A stretch of 63,202 nt of DNA from Deltaproteobacteria bacterium (GCA_029261925.1 JAJDAJ010000081.1:1-63202); one strand, 5' to 3'. Counted from the stretch's first letter, positions 7,563 to 18,148 are shown. The notes: generated by a model from the sequence alone, not told the origin. Numbers and translations: made by a program.

Positions 7563-9020
7563 CTAGAAGCTGTACTGCAGCTTGGCGAAGAGGCGGTCGT
7601 GGTGGCCCAGGAAGTCGAGCGGCGGACGCTCGCCCTTCTGGAACAGCACCACGCCGAGCTCGACGCTGAGGGCGTCGCGCAGGTCGTAGGCGAGCTGCCC
7701 CCGCAGGATGGCGCCGTCCTCGGCGTGGGCGCCGAAGACGATGGCGACCAGGGTGGCGTGCAGCCGGTCGTGCAGGAAGTCGGCCGTGGTCAGCAGCGAC
7801 ATCTCGACGCGATTGCGCTCGGTGAAGCTGGGGGCCAGCTCCAGGCGGGAATCGAAGCCGCGGAGGTGGCGGTTGACCAGCTCGAGCGCGATCGACACAT
7901 CGGTGATGCCCTGGTACTCCACGCCGACCATGGCGTCGATGCGGGAGCGGTCGCGCGAGCGCAGCTGCGCGCCCGTGGCCGGGTCGGCCTCGAGGAAGCG
8001 CAGGCCGCGGATCCAGCCGACCTCGGACTTCAGCAGCCAGTTCCCGCGCGCGATCTGCCCGGAGGCGCCCCAGAGCGTGAGGCGCGCGTGCTCGAGCCGG
8101 ACCGGCACGAACAGGGGCGAGGGAAACGGCGGTACGATCGTGGGGGCGCCGACGCTGTGCGGCCGGTCGTCGAAGTAGCGCGCCCAGTGGAACGAGACGT
8201 CCCAGCCGCTGAAGATGCCGCGCAGGCGCAGCGCCCACTCGGTGTCGTTACCGCCGTTGCCGGGGCGCTGCTCGGGCAGCCCGGGGACGCCCGGTGGGAA
8301 GAAGTCGCTGCCCGGCACGGGCCCGGTGTCGAAGCGGGTCTCGTGAACCGCTACACCGGTCAGCGTCCACTCGCGCCAGTAGGCGTCGAGGCGGGTCATG
8401 GCGACGGGAAGCTTGAGATCCTCCACGTTGACCATGCCGGGCTCGCGCGAGTCGATCGGGTTGAGCACGTCGAGCACGCGCAGGTTGTCCGAGCGCCCCC
8501 AGCTGAGGATCTGACGGCCCACCTTGAGATCGAGGCTGGGCAGCAGGCGGCCCTGCAGCCAGACTTCCTGGAACTCCAGCTCGCGCTCGTGGTTCTCGAG
8601 CACGGGGTCGGGGAACTGCCGGCGCCCCTCCTGCGCGTAGAACCAGTCGCGAAATCCGCGGCCGGCGATGCGTGCCTTCCAGCCACGGGGCAGGTCCAGG
8701 TCGAGCTCGAGCGCGAGCTGGGCCTGCGCGCGCGACAGGCCTCGGTAGTCGGGCCCGTCGATCGGCACGGGAGGATCGTGTGCATAGGCGTGCGAGAGCC
8801 CGAGCGTGAGGCTGCCGCTCAGGTCCCACCAGCGATCCACGGGCGGCTCGGCCCGGTGCTCGAGATCGGGGTCCTCGTCGTCGAAGCCCCCGAGCACGTC
8901 CTCCATCTCGCGCTCGGTCGCGTCGGGCTCGAAGCCGCCGAGGACCTCGTCGAGATCCTGGGCGGCAGCGGGCGCGGGCGACAGCGCCAGCAGGAGTGCG
9001 AGGGACAGCCGCCGGCTCAC
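7563..9020 (-). CDS. DUF1302-like outer-membrane protein
   Basis: A 485-residue secreted protein. Residues 1-21 form a signal peptide (RRLSLALLLALSPAPAAAQ), then an acidic segment with two DVLGGF repeats (near 25 and 45), then a long run of alternating strands rich in aromatic residues ending in the outer-membrane C-terminal signature LFAKLQYSF. The blocks VGRQILSWGRSDNLR and VLNPIDSREPG are typical of DUF1302 family proteins. The GTG at 9020 is chosen because the signal peptide begins there; the open frame upstream lies inside the LolA-like gene. It ends an operon with the LolA-like protein and an RND exporter, and is probably the outer-membrane part of that export system. Confidence 0.85.
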   Translation of the reverse strand: MSRRLSLALLLALSPAPAAAQDLDEVLGGFEPDATEREMEDVLGGFDDEDPDLEHRAEPPVDRWWDLSGSLTLGLSHAYAHDPPVPIDGPDYRGLSRAQAQLALELDLDLPRGWKARIAGRGFRDWFYAQEGRRQFPDPVLENHERELEFQEVWLQGRLLPSLDLKVGRQILSWGRSDNLRVLDVLNPIDSREPGMVNVEDLKLPVAMTRLDAYWREWTLTGVAVHETRFDTGPVPGSDFFPPGVPGLPEQRPGNGGNDTEWALRLRGIFSGWDVSFHWARYFDDRPHSVGAPTIVPPFPSPLFVPVRLEHARLTLWGASGQIARGNWLLKSEVGWIRGLRFLEADPATGAQLRSRDRSRIDAMVGVEYQGITDVSIALELVNRHLRGFDSRLELAPSFTERNRVEMSLLTTADFLHDRLHATLVAIVFGAHAEDGAILRGQLAYDLRDALSVELGVVLFQKGERPPLDFLGHHDRLFAKLQYSF

Positions 9021-9037
9021 GGGTCGCCTGTCGCGGG

Positions 9038-9847
9038 CTAGAGGCCGCGCTCGAGCGTGCGCACCGAGAAGAGATCCTCGGCCAGGTCCTGGTTGAAGCG
9101 AATATTGCTCGAGCGAAGGATCGTCTTGTGCAGCGTGCGCTGGCCCTTCTTGGTGGTCATGGTCATCTCGGTCGCGACCCAGATGCCGTCGATCTGCTCC
9201 AGCTTCTGCACGTCGAGGTAGCGCAGCCGGCTGCCCTTCTTGAGCCAGTGGACCGCGCGCACCACCACGTAGTTGTCCTGACGCACGAACAGGACGGACT
9301 TCTCGTAGCCGGTGCGGTCGATCTCCTCGCGGGTGCGGGGGACCTGCTGGATCAGCCAGACCGGATGTCCGCCGACCTCGTCCTCGCGCAGGACCTCGTA
9401 GTCGTAGCGCTCGAGCTCCCGCTCGGTCATGTCGGCGTAGTTGAAATCGGAGCCCATGAAGCTGCCGCTCTTGTCGTCCGACGCGATGCGCTTGGTCTTC
9501 TTCAGCGCGGGCAGGTAGAGCCACTGGTCGTCGTCGCGCTCGCCGTCGTCGTAGTCGTAGGTCAGGAAGCCCGTGTCGCGCACGTCGGCGGGCGCCAGGA
9601 AGAACATGATGGACTGCTCGTCCTCGCCCACGTCGCGGCTGAACGAGCGGATCTGGCGCACGCGGGTGTTCTGGTTCTTGTCGATCAGGATCATCTCGAG
9701 GTCCGATGTCGCCCGGTCCCCGTCGTCGCGGTCCTCTACCCGCTGCATGATCTCTCTCGCCTCCGGCGTGTCCGGCGCCGCGGGGCTGGCGCCGGGCAGC
9801 AGGATGGCGAGCATGGCCAGGGCCGCGCCGAGCTCAGGAAGCTTCAT
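9038..9847 (-). CDS. Outer-membrane lipoprotein-sorting (LolA-like) protein
   Basis: A 269-residue periplasmic protein with a signal peptide (1-23, cleaved after ASPAA). It belongs to the LolA-like family usually found beside RND exporters: conserved blocks are FLAPADVRDTGFLTYDY, WLYLPALKKTKRI and GSFMGSDFNYADM. Such proteins have a half-barrel fold that can hold a lipid. The start overlaps the end of the RND gene by 14 nt, and the DUF1302 gene follows 17 nt later, so the three are co-transcribed. A lipid or hydrophobic cargo carried between the inner-membrane pump and the outer membrane is inferred from the fold and context. Confidence 0.88.
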   Translation of the reverse strand: MKLPELGAALAMLAILLPGASPAAPDTPEAREIMQRVEDRDDGDRATSDLEMILIDKNQNTRVRQIRSFSRDVGEDEQSIMFFLAPADVRDTGFLTYDYDDGERDDDQWLYLPALKKTKRIASDDKSGSFMGSDFNYADMTERELERYDYEVLREDEVGGHPVWLIQQVPRTREEIDRTGYEKSVLFVRQDNYVVVRAVHWLKKGSRLRYLDVQKLEQIDGIWVATEMTMTTKKGQRTLHKTILRSSNIRFNQDLAEDLFSVRTLERGL

Positions 9848-12305
9848 GGAGCACCTCCTCCTCGCCGGTGGCCGGGGCCACCGACTTTCCGCGGGTCGCG
9901 AGCGTGACCAGTGCTGGGGCGACGATCACGTCCGCCAGGAAGGCCAGGATGATGGCCATCGATGTCAGCACGCCGAGCAGCACCAGGTTCTGCATGCTGG
10001 CGAACGCGAAGACCATGAAGCCCGACGAGAGCACGATCGAGGTCGTCAGCAGCGCGTTCCCGGTGGTCGCCAGGGTGTCGCGGACCGCGGTGCGGGTATC
10101 GCCGGTCTCGCCGAAGCGCCGGTAGAACACGTGCATGAAGTGGATCGTGTCGTCCACTGCCAGGCCGATGGCGATGCTGCCGATCAGCATGGTGAAGATG
10201 TCGAGCGGGATCCCGAGCAGGCCCATGAACCCCATGACGCAGAAGATGGGTGCGAGATTCGGGAGCATGCTGGCGAGCCCGCCACGCAGCGTCCCGATCA
10301 GGATCATCATCAGGGGCGTGATGATCAGCAGCGCCAGGACGTAGCTGCGGATCATGCCCCAGCGGACCTCCTCCACGGCCGTCACGATCAGCGGGGTCAG
10401 GCCCGTGACCTCGACGCGGGCGCCGGGAAACGTTGCATCGGCGAGGCTCTGGATCTCGAAGAGGAACGCCTCGTAGGCGGTTCCGGGCGCCCAGCGCATC
10501 CTCGCGGTGAAGCGGGTCTTCGAGAAGCGGCTGTCGACGAAGTCCTCCATGTCGTCCGAGCCGCTGTTCTCGAACAGCAAGAGCTCCTGGGCGATCAGCT
10601 GGCGGTCGTCGGGGATCGTGTAGAACTCGCGGCGATTCTCGTTGAGTGCCTGGTGGATCTCCCTGAGGATGTCCGCGAGCGAGAGGGTCTTGCGCACCCC
10701 GCCCTCGTCGATCGGGATCGTGGGCACGCTCTCGTGGAACCCGGCCAGCGCGCGCATGAAGGCGGGCTCGTGCAGGCCGTTGTCGCGGCCCGTGTCGATC
10801 ACGACCTCGACCGAGGTGGCGCCGCCCATGTGCTCGTCGGCCACGCGCGTGCTGACCCGCATGGGATCGTCCTCGGGGAACCAGGACATGGGGTCGTGCT
10901 GGTACTGGAGCTGCGCGACCCCGAGGCCCGCCAGCGCGCAGATCGCCAGCGTGGCCGCGACCACGCCCACCGGGTGCGAGACCGCGAAGTCGCCGGCGCG
11001 CAGCAGCCAGCGCGAGATCTGGCCCGGGCCCGCGTGGGTGCGCGGCGGGCGACGCCGCAGGGGCAGGGCGCAGAGCAGGGCCGGCAGCAGCACGAGGCAG
11101 AGCAGGAGCCCGATCAGGATGCCGACCGGTGCGAAGCGACCCAGGTCGCGCACCGGCTCGATCCCTGCCGCGTTGAACGACATCAGGCCTCCGGCCGTCG
11201 TGAGCCCGGCCATGATGATCGCCAGGCCGCTGTGCCCGAGGGCCGCTGCGGTCGCCTCGCTCGCCGGGGCGCCGGCATCGAAGCGCTGGTAGAAGATCAC
11301 CAGGACGTGGATCGCGGCGCTGGCCGAGACGGCGAGCAGGAACGTCGGCAGGATCTGCACGGTCACGTTGAGCGGGCGCCCGCTGAGCCCGGCGACGCAG
11401 AACGTGATTAGGACGGTCAGCACGATGATCGACACCGGCAGGAGCACGCCGGAGGCGCGCCGGAAGAGCAGCGCGAGCACGATCACGACCGCCACCAGCG
11501 AGAGGCTGACGAAGACGGTCAGGTTCTCGCCCATGTCCTTCGACAGGCGCACGTTCATGACGGGGTTCCCCGCCATGAAGACCTCGACGTCGGGGCGCGC
11601 CCGCTCGTCGAGGACGGCCTGCACCGCCAGGACTGCCTCGGTCGTGTCCCGGCCCGACGCGAAGCCGGCCTCCGGGGCGGGAGCGCCGCCGGGCCCGGCC
11701 TCGTCGAAGCCGCCGAGCGCGGCGTCGTCGCCCACGGAGGTCGTCCAGGCCGTGAGCAGCACGTTGATGCTGGTGTAGCGATCGTCGCTCGACAGCAGCA
11801 GGTCGCGGTAGGTGGGGCTGGCGTGTGCCCGCTCGCGGATCGCCGCGATCTCCCGGGGCGTCGCCGGCCAGTCCTCCATCAGGTCCTCGACGAGCAGGAC
11901 GTCGCCCTCGCCCCGGGTCGAGCGCGCGTTGACCAGGCTGGTGACCTCGTCGAGGTGCGGGACCCGGTCCTCGAGCGCCTCGTGCACGTCGCGAAGCCAG
12001 GCCAGGAAGTCCGCGTCGAAGACGTCGCGCGTGTGCAGCAGGACGACGATGCCGTCATCGAGGCCGAACTGGCGCTTGAACGCGGTGTACGACACGCGCG
12101 AAGGGTGATCGGGCTGCAGGAAGCGTTCGGGATGCGTGTCGATCTCGAGCCCGCCGAGACCGGGAAGCAGCAGCCCCGTGAGCAGCAGGACCGCCGCGAT
12201 CACCGCGTGAGGCCGCCGCGCCACCCAGAGCGCCCAGCGGCCGAGGCCCGCCTCGATCCGCCGCCGCAGCGGCGGACGCTGCCGGCTCGATGCCGGTGTG
12301 CTCAC
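9834..12305 (-). CDS. RND superfamily exporter (MMPL/HpnN-like)
   Basis: An 823-residue inner-membrane protein with the duplicated RND plan: one helix near residue 40, a large periplasmic domain (about 60-240), five helices (about 245-420), one helix near 450, a second periplasmic domain (470-640) and five more helices. The sterol-sensing-like/MMPL signature of the second half reads GSIAIGLAVDDTIHFMHVFYRRF, with the acidic residues expected for proton coupling. This single-chain type exports lipids, hopanoids or other hydrophobic molecules in other bacteria. The GTG start overlaps the stop of the TetR gene (GTGA, 12302-12305). The cargo is unknown. Confidence 0.9.
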   Translation of the reverse strand: MSTPASSRQRPPLRRRIEAGLGRWALWVARRPHAVIAAVLLLTGLLLPGLGGLEIDTHPERFLQPDHPSRVSYTAFKRQFGLDDGIVVLLHTRDVFDADFLAWLRDVHEALEDRVPHLDEVTSLVNARSTRGEGDVLLVEDLMEDWPATPREIAAIRERAHASPTYRDLLLSSDDRYTSINVLLTAWTTSVGDDAALGGFDEAGPGGAPAPEAGFASGRDTTEAVLAVQAVLDERARPDVEVFMAGNPVMNVRLSKDMGENLTVFVSLSLVAVVIVLALLFRRASGVLLPVSIIVLTVLITFCVAGLSGRPLNVTVQILPTFLLAVSASAAIHVLVIFYQRFDAGAPASEATAAALGHSGLAIIMAGLTTAGGLMSFNAAGIEPVRDLGRFAPVGILIGLLLCLVLLPALLCALPLRRRPPRTHAGPGQISRWLLRAGDFAVSHPVGVVAATLAICALAGLGVAQLQYQHDPMSWFPEDDPMRVSTRVADEHMGGATSVEVVIDTGRDNGLHEPAFMRALAGFHESVPTIPIDEGGVRKTLSLADILREIHQALNENRREFYTIPDDRQLIAQELLLFENSGSDDMEDFVDSRFSKTRFTARMRWAPGTAYEAFLFEIQSLADATFPGARVEVTGLTPLIVTAVEEVRWGMIRSYVLALLIITPLMMILIGTLRGGLASMLPNLAPIFCVMGFMGLLGIPLDIFTMLIGSIAIGLAVDDTIHFMHVFYRRFGETGDTRTAVRDTLATTGNALLTTSIVLSSGFMVFAFASMQNLVLLGVLTSMAIILAFLADVIVAPALVTLATRGKSVAPATGEEEVLHEAS

Positions 12306-12979
12306 GCCTCGGCCTCCGTGCTCAGGGCCCTCCAGACGAAGTCGGCCGCGTGCTCCGCGAAGGCCTCGGCGGTGTCCGGGTCGCCCGGGCTCAGGCCGAA
12401 CAGGCGCTCGACCAGGGGCGCCGCCAGGAAGAACCAGGCGCAGGTGCCCATGATCATCGGGATGCAGTGATGCGGATCCACGCGGCGCAGCTCGCCCGAC
12501 GCGCTGCCCCGCGCGAGCACGTCGGCGAGCAGGCGCACGTTGGGGCCCGCGATCTCGGCCGCGAAGCGGTCGGCGCTGCGGTGGTCGGGCGCCAGCACCT
12601 GCTCGATGGCCAGGCGCGGCAGGTACGGGTGGGCGCCGAAGATCCGCACGACCTGGCGTACGATGGCCTTGAGCCGGGTCTCGGCACCGCCCTCGAGCGC
12701 GGCCGCGGCTCCGAGCTGCTCCCGGACCTGCCCCGAGATCCGCTCGAGCGCCGCGCTGAGCAGCTCGTCGCGGGACCCGAAGTGGTAGTGCACCAGCGTG
12801 GAGCGGACGCCGGCCCGCTCGGCCACCTCGCGCAGCGTGAGCTGCGCGCCGGACTCGCCCAGAAGCTCGAGCGTGGCGTCGAGCAGGGCCTGCCGGCCGC
12901 TCACGGCGCTGCTCGCCGCGGGGCGGCCGGGTCGCCGGTGTCCGCTGGTGGCCCCTGACATCGGAATTGACTGTATCAT
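12302..12979 (-). CDS. TetR/AcrR family transcriptional regulator
   Basis: Up to 225 residues. The N-terminal helix-turn-helix covers about 30-75 (TLREVAERAGVRSTLVHYHF), followed by an all-helical ligand-binding domain. It is the first gene of the operon with the RND exporter, LolA-like and DUF1302 genes and most likely represses that operon, as TetR regulators usually do. The drawn ATG has no Shine-Dalgarno sequence and overlaps a TATGAT -10-like hexamer, so the second ATG at 12961 (MSGATS) may be the true start. The surrounding 12965-12990 is a rare AT-rich patch and probably carries the promoter and operator. Confidence 0.88.
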   Translation of the reverse strand: MIQSIPMSGATSGHRRPGRPAASSAVSGRQALLDATLELLGESGAQLTLREVAERAGVRSTLVHYHFGSRDELLSAALERISGQVREQLGAAAALEGGAETRLKAIVRQVVRIFGAHPYLPRLAIEQVLAPDHRSADRFAAEIAGPNVRLLADVLARGSASGELRRVDPHHCIPMIMGTCAWFFLAAPLVERLFGLSPGDPDTAEAFAEHAADFVWRALSTEAEA

Positions 12980-12992
12980 AAGTAAATATCTG
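12962..12992 (-). promoter_or_regulatory. AT-rich promoter/operator patch of the TetR-RND operon
   Basis: About 30 nt of AT-rich DNA in an otherwise GC-rich window. On the minus strand it contains ATATTTA followed by TATGAT, a good -10 match, with the second TetR ATG 13 nt further on. No clean inverted repeat was found, so the operator site is inferred from position and base composition. Confidence 0.4.
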
Positions 12993-13040
12993 CGTCCGAC
13001 CGGCTGGCCGGGCCCTGGCCCGGGAGTGCCCCGGGGTCGC

Positions 13041-14714
<1,674 letters not shown>

Positions 14715-14904
14715 GTCTCCGCTCCCTGCCGCGCCCCGGCGGCGGCGGGAATATAGCCGTGTGTGCGTGGGGTTCCCCTGCCGCCCCGGAGCGCGCCGGC
14801 GGCCGCCATGGCGCGGGGCCCCGATCCCCTAGAATGGGCCTGCTGGCGGCGCTGACGCCGGCGACGTGAGCCGCATCCCGCGGCATGAGGAGACGGACCC
14901 CTAG

Positions 14905-16191
14905 ATGGATCCTGCGACATCGGTCTTGATCGTGGTGGCGTGCGTGGTGACCTCGGCCTTCTTCTCCGGGAGCGAGACGGCGCTGCTCCGGCTGCGCTCG
15001 CACGAGCTCGAGGAGGACGTCCGGGCGGCCCACGGGCCGGCCGCCGTCGCCGTGCGCGACCTGATCTCCTCGACCTCGCGCCTCCTGATCACGATCCTGC
15101 TCGGCAACAACGTGGTCAACATCCTGGGCTCCGGCGTCGCCGCCGCGCTGGCCGTGACGCTGCTGGGCGAGCAGTACGGCATCCTCGTCTCGACCCTCGT
15201 GATGACCGCGATCATCCTGGTCTTCGCCGAGGTGCTGCCCAAGGCCGTCGCCGCCCGCCACCCGCGGGGTCTGGCGTACGCCGTGGCGCTGCCGCTGTAC
15301 CTGCTCCACGGCCTCCTGCGCCCGTTCCACAAGCTCTTCGACCGGGTCATCGAGCCGCTGGTCCAGCGGCTGGTCGGCTCGGACCCGGGCGAGGACCCGA
15401 CCTCGGTCGAGGAGGTGCTGCGCCTGGCGCGTCGCGCCCAGGACGGCATCGAGTCCGAGACCTCGCCGCTGGCGATCATGGGCGCCGCGGCCGGCGCCGC
15501 CGGCATGACCGTCAGCGAGATCATGGTGCCGCGCACCGAGGTGGTGGCCTTCCCGGTCGAGAGCGATCCCGCCGAGCTGCTCGAGAGCGTGCTCCAGGAG
15601 CGCTACACGCGCGTGCTGATCTACAAGGAGGACATCGACCACGTGCTCGGCGTGGTCCATCTCAAGGACCTGATCCAGCTGGTGCGCCGCGAGGGCGAGG
15701 ACATGAACAGCATCCTCAAGCCGGTGCTGCGCGTGCCCGAGCGCAAGCCGATCCTGCCGCTGCTCGGCGACATGCAGCGCGCGTTCGTGCACGTGGCCGT
15801 GGTCAAGGACGAGTTCGGCGTGACGCTGGGCCTGGTCACGCAGGAGGACATCCTCGAGGAGATCGTCGGCGAGATCCGCGACGAGTTCGACCACGAGGAG
15901 CTGCTGACGATCCGCGGGTTCCCCGACGGCAGCCACCAGGCGCTCGGACGCGTCAAGGTGCTGGACTTCAATCGCGAGACGGGCTGGAACGTGCCCGCCG
16001 AGCGCGGCGACACGCTCAGCGGGCTCGTGTTCAACGAGCTGGGCCGTGCGCCGCGCAAGGGCGACACCGTCGAGGTGCCGGGCTACAGCTTCACGGTGGC
16101 CGACATCTCCGGCACGCGCATCACCCAGGTGCGCGTGCGCCGCGAGGACGAGCCCGAGGCGGAGACGGCCGAGGCGGCGGCGGGCGCGTAG
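14905..16191 (+). CDS. CNNM/CorC-HlyC family transporter (DUF21-CBS)
   Basis: A 428-residue membrane protein with the order typical of the CNNM/CorB family. A DUF21 transmembrane domain covers about 1-140 (FFSGSETALLRLR motif near 20-32, NNVVNILGSG, EVLPKAVAARHP). A CBS pair covers about 200-330 (VPRTEVVAFPVE, FGVTLGLVTQEDILEEIVGEI), and a C-terminal CorC_HlyC domain covers about 335-415 (GDTLSGLVFNELGRAPRKGDTVEV). Relatives bind Mg-ATP on the CBS pair and act in magnesium or cobalt efflux. The 190-nt upstream region, shared with ettA, holds TAGAAT at 14830. The 3' end converges with the 80-residue gene at 16208. Confidence 0.92.
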   Translation: MDPATSVLIVVACVVTSAFFSGSETALLRLRSHELEEDVRAAHGPAAVAVRDLISSTSRLLITILLGNNVVNILGSGVAAALAVTLLGEQYGILVSTLVMTAIILVFAEVLPKAVAARHPRGLAYAVALPLYLLHGLLRPFHKLFDRVIEPLVQRLVGSDPGEDPTSVEEVLRLARRAQDGIESETSPLAIMGAAAGAAGMTVSEIMVPRTEVVAFPVESDPAELLESVLQERYTRVLIYKEDIDHVLGVVHLKDLIQLVRREGEDMNSILKPVLRVPERKPILPLLGDMQRAFVHVAVVKDEFGVTLGLVTQEDILEEIVGEIRDEFDHEELLTIRGFPDGSHQALGRVKVLDFNRETGWNVPAERGDTLSGLVFNELGRAPRKGDTVEVPGYSFTVADISGTRITQVRVRREDEPEAETAEAAAGA

Positions 16192-16207
16192 CGCCGGAGG
16201 CGACGGC

Positions 16208-16450
16208 TCAGACGTCCTCGTCGTCGGCCACGTCCGACGGGCGCACGGGATGCGGCGCGAACTCCGGGCCGTCGTCCCAGCCGGGGATCCCCGCGGCCTG
16301 GGTCAGCCACGACTGCGCGATGGCCTCGTCGACGACCACGTTGCCCGCGTCGGGCTCGTCGAGCAGGCTCTCCCAGAGCTCGCGGCCCCCGGACTCCCAC
16401 CACTGCTTGGCGGTGTTCTCGAAGTCGATCGAAAGACGGACCAGGGCCAT
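16208..16450 (-). CDS. Conserved-looking small acidic protein, unknown function
   Basis: An 80-residue protein rich in Trp, Asp and Glu (WWESGGRELWESLLDEP near 17-33), without signal peptide, membrane helix or recognised motif. It lies 25 nt after the sigma-factor gene on the same strand. It appears to have its own promoter: TAGGCT (16458-16463, minus strand) ends 7 nt before the ATG. I call it real because the frame is clean, the start is well placed and the composition is that of a folded cytosolic protein rather than an Arg-rich shadow frame. Function unknown. Confidence 0.65.
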   Translation of the reverse strand: MALVRLSIDFENTAKQWWESGGRELWESLLDEPDAGNVVVDEAIAQSWLTQAAGIPGWDDGPEFAPHPVRPSDVADDEDV

Positions 16451-16457
16451 GACACCG

Positions 16458-16463
16458 AGCCTA
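16458..16463 (-). promoter_or_regulatory. Candidate leaderless promoter of the 80-residue gene (TAGGCT)
   Basis: TAGGCT on the minus strand, 7 nt before the ATG at 16450, within the 25-nt gap after the sigma-factor gene. Confidence 0.4.
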
Positions 16464-16475
16464 CACCGGATGCGG

Positions 16476-17237
16476 TCAGTTGAGCGAGTTGCTCCGCATG
16501 CGGCCGCGCAGCCGTCCCACCGCCTTCGAGTGGATCTGGCAGACGCGGGACTCGGTGATGCCGAGGATCCCGCCGATCTCCTTGAGATTCAGGTCCTCGT
16601 AGTAGTACAGCGTGATCACCAGGCGCTCCTTGTCGGGCAGCGCGGCGATGCCGCCGGCCAGCGTGGACGTGAGCTCGCGCGACTTCAGACTCGCGAACGG
16701 GTCCTCGGCGTTGACGTCCTCGAGGTTCCCGCTGGGCAGCGGCTGGTCCGACTCCTGGTTGCTCCCCCGCAGGTCGTCCAGGGCGACGATCGAGATGCCG
16801 CGGGTCTGGTTGACCAGGTGGTGGAAGTCCTCGAGTCCCAGGCCCATGCGGCGGGCGATCTCGTCCTCGGTGGCCGGCCGGCCCAGCTCCTGCTCCGCCT
16901 CGAGGTAGGCCTGCTCGAGCTGGCGGCCCTTCTGGCGCACCGAGCGCGGCACCCAGTCGAGCGAGCGCAGCTGGTCGAGGATGGCGCCGCGGATGCGGAA
17001 CTCGGCGTACGTCTTGAACTTGCAGTCCTTGCCGGGGTCGTACTTCTCGACCGCGTCCATCAGTCCGATGACCCCGGTGTTGTGCAGGTCCTCCAGATCC
17101 ACGTGGGAGGGGAGCCTGACGGCGATGCGGCTGACGATGTACTGGATCAGCCGGGTGTGCTCGAGCACGATCTGTTCCTTGAGATCGGGGGGGATGCAGC
17201 CGTGGCTCTCCCAGGCCTCGCGAATCCGAGCTTCCAT
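16476..17237 (-). CDS. fliA: FliA/WhiG-family RNA polymerase sigma factor (sigma-28 type)
   Basis: A 253-residue sigma factor of group 3. Region 2 lies at about 20-90 (HTRLIQYIVSRIA, DLEDLHNTGVIGLMDAVEKYDP, FKTYAEFRIRGAILDQLR), region 3 at about 95-160 and region 4 with its helix-turn-helix at the C-terminus (LNLKEIGGILGITESRVCQIHSKAV). The length matches FliA. In flagellated bacteria it transcribes late flagellar and chemotaxis genes, but no flagellar gene is in this window. The ATG is preceded by a strong GGAGG site. The gene symbol is by family; a role outside motility is possible. Confidence 0.88.
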   Translation of the reverse strand: MEARIREAWESHGCIPPDLKEQIVLEHTRLIQYIVSRIAVRLPSHVDLEDLHNTGVIGLMDAVEKYDPGKDCKFKTYAEFRIRGAILDQLRSLDWVPRSVRQKGRQLEQAYLEAEQELGRPATEDEIARRMGLGLEDFHHLVNQTRGISIVALDDLRGSNQESDQPLPSGNLEDVNAEDPFASLKSRELTSTLAGGIAALPDKERLVITLYYYEDLNLKEIGGILGITESRVCQIHSKAVGRLRGRMRSNSLN

Positions 17238-17524
17238 GCGCCAACTACCTCCAAGCGTCCGGGTTCAGCCGGGCGGGAGTGCAAGGCCGGTGCCCGCCGC
17301 TGCCGGGTAGCTGCGGGTCCCCTGCATTCGGCCCCGTGGAGCGCGCAACACACCGGAGCGTCAGGGGTTTCCCGTCCGGGTGGGGGGTGCCGCGGGTCTG
17401 CCACCCGGGACCCGTTCCGTCGGAAGTTTGACGGCGGACCCCCGCAGGCGCGGGAATCCCGACGCACGCCCGCTCGCGTCAAGCGGCACCGGGCGGCGCC
17501 CGATGGGCCCGGCAGGAGTCCACC
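17238..17524. other. Intergenic region between the sigma-factor gene and a divergent gene
   Basis: A 287-nt non-coding stretch. It holds the ribosome site of the FliA-type gene, an inverted repeat at 17417-17434 and an AGGAG site at 17514-17518 for the TTG-started gene to the right. TCCGTCGGAAGTT at 17416-17428 is shared with the right arm of repeat A near 7.2 kb, so a worn repeat of that family may be present. Confidence 0.5.
17417..17434. repeat. Short inverted repeat upstream of fliA
   Basis: CCGTC and GACGG flank an 8-nt spacer (GGAAGTTT). The spot is about 180 nt before the sigma-factor start and 90 nt before the divergent gene, so it could bind a regulator of either. Alternatively it is a remnant of the palindromic repeat family seen at 7112-7215. 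Confidence 0.4.
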
Positions 17525-18148
17525 TTGCATCGATCCGCCTGGCGCAGCCCGTGGGTCTGGGGCCTGGCGCTGCCCGCGGCGCTGTGGGTCTGGAGCCTGC
17601 TCGAGGTGCGGCACGGGCCCGGGCCGGTCGCGCCCGGCCGGCCCGCCCAGGCGCCGCTGGAGGGCCGGCGGCCGATCGAGCACGGCGATGCCCTCCTGCT
17701 GCCGCGTGCCCTGTACCAGGTAGAGGCGCGCGTGCTGGCGTCGGAGCGCTACCGCATCGACCCCATGGCCGACCTGGCCCCGCACGACCTGGCGCTGGGC
17801 TGGGGGCCGATGTCGGACGAGCGCGTGTTGGAGCACGTGTACGTGGACCAGGCCCACCGCCGCGCGTACACCCGCACCGAGCCCGGGCTGCCGATCCCGG
17901 GTCGGCTGATGTCGCTGACCTTCACCAACGTGCACGTCATCCCGGCCACCCGCGAGGTCTCGCGCGCGGTGGCGAGGCTGCGCCGCGGCGACGTCGTGCG
18001 CCTCGAGGGACTGCTCGTGGACGTCGAGCGCGGGGGCTCGACCTGGAAGACCTCGCTGATTCGCCACGACTACGGCGACGGTGCCTGCGAGATCCTGTAC
18101 CTGATGCGCCTGGGCCGGCGACCCCGTCCGCGCCTCGCGCTCCCGTAG
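17525..18148 (+). CDS. Conserved uncharacterised membrane-anchored protein
   Basis: A 207-residue protein with an N-terminal membrane anchor or uncleaved signal (about 9-26) and an extracytoplasmic domain. The block RYRIDPMADLAPHDLALGWGP (about 78-98) and later VHVIPA and WKTSLIRHDYGDGACEILYL recall an uncharacterised bacterial family I know only as hypothetical proteins. The TTG start is supported by AGGAG ending 6 nt upstream; no ATG or GTG gives a better position. It precedes an NfeD-like gene by 25 nt, though that gene seems to have its own promoter. Function unknown. Confidence 0.75.
   Translation: MHRSAWRSPWVWGLALPAALWVWSLLEVRHGPGPVAPGRPAQAPLEGRRPIEHGDALLLPRALYQVEARVLASERYRIDPMADLAPHDLALGWGPMSDERVLEHVYVDQAHRRAYTRTEPGLPIPGRLMSLTFTNVHVIPATREVSRAVARLRRGDVVRLEGLLVDVERGGSTWKTSLIRHDYGDGACEILYLMRLGRRPRPRLALP

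Noticed and set aside
14940..17723. 927-codon plus-strand open frame over the CNNM and sigma-factor genes
   Set aside because: It is out of frame with CNNM and antisense to the sigma factor, with low-complexity Arg/Gly/Ala sequence. The in-frame genes have full family motifs.
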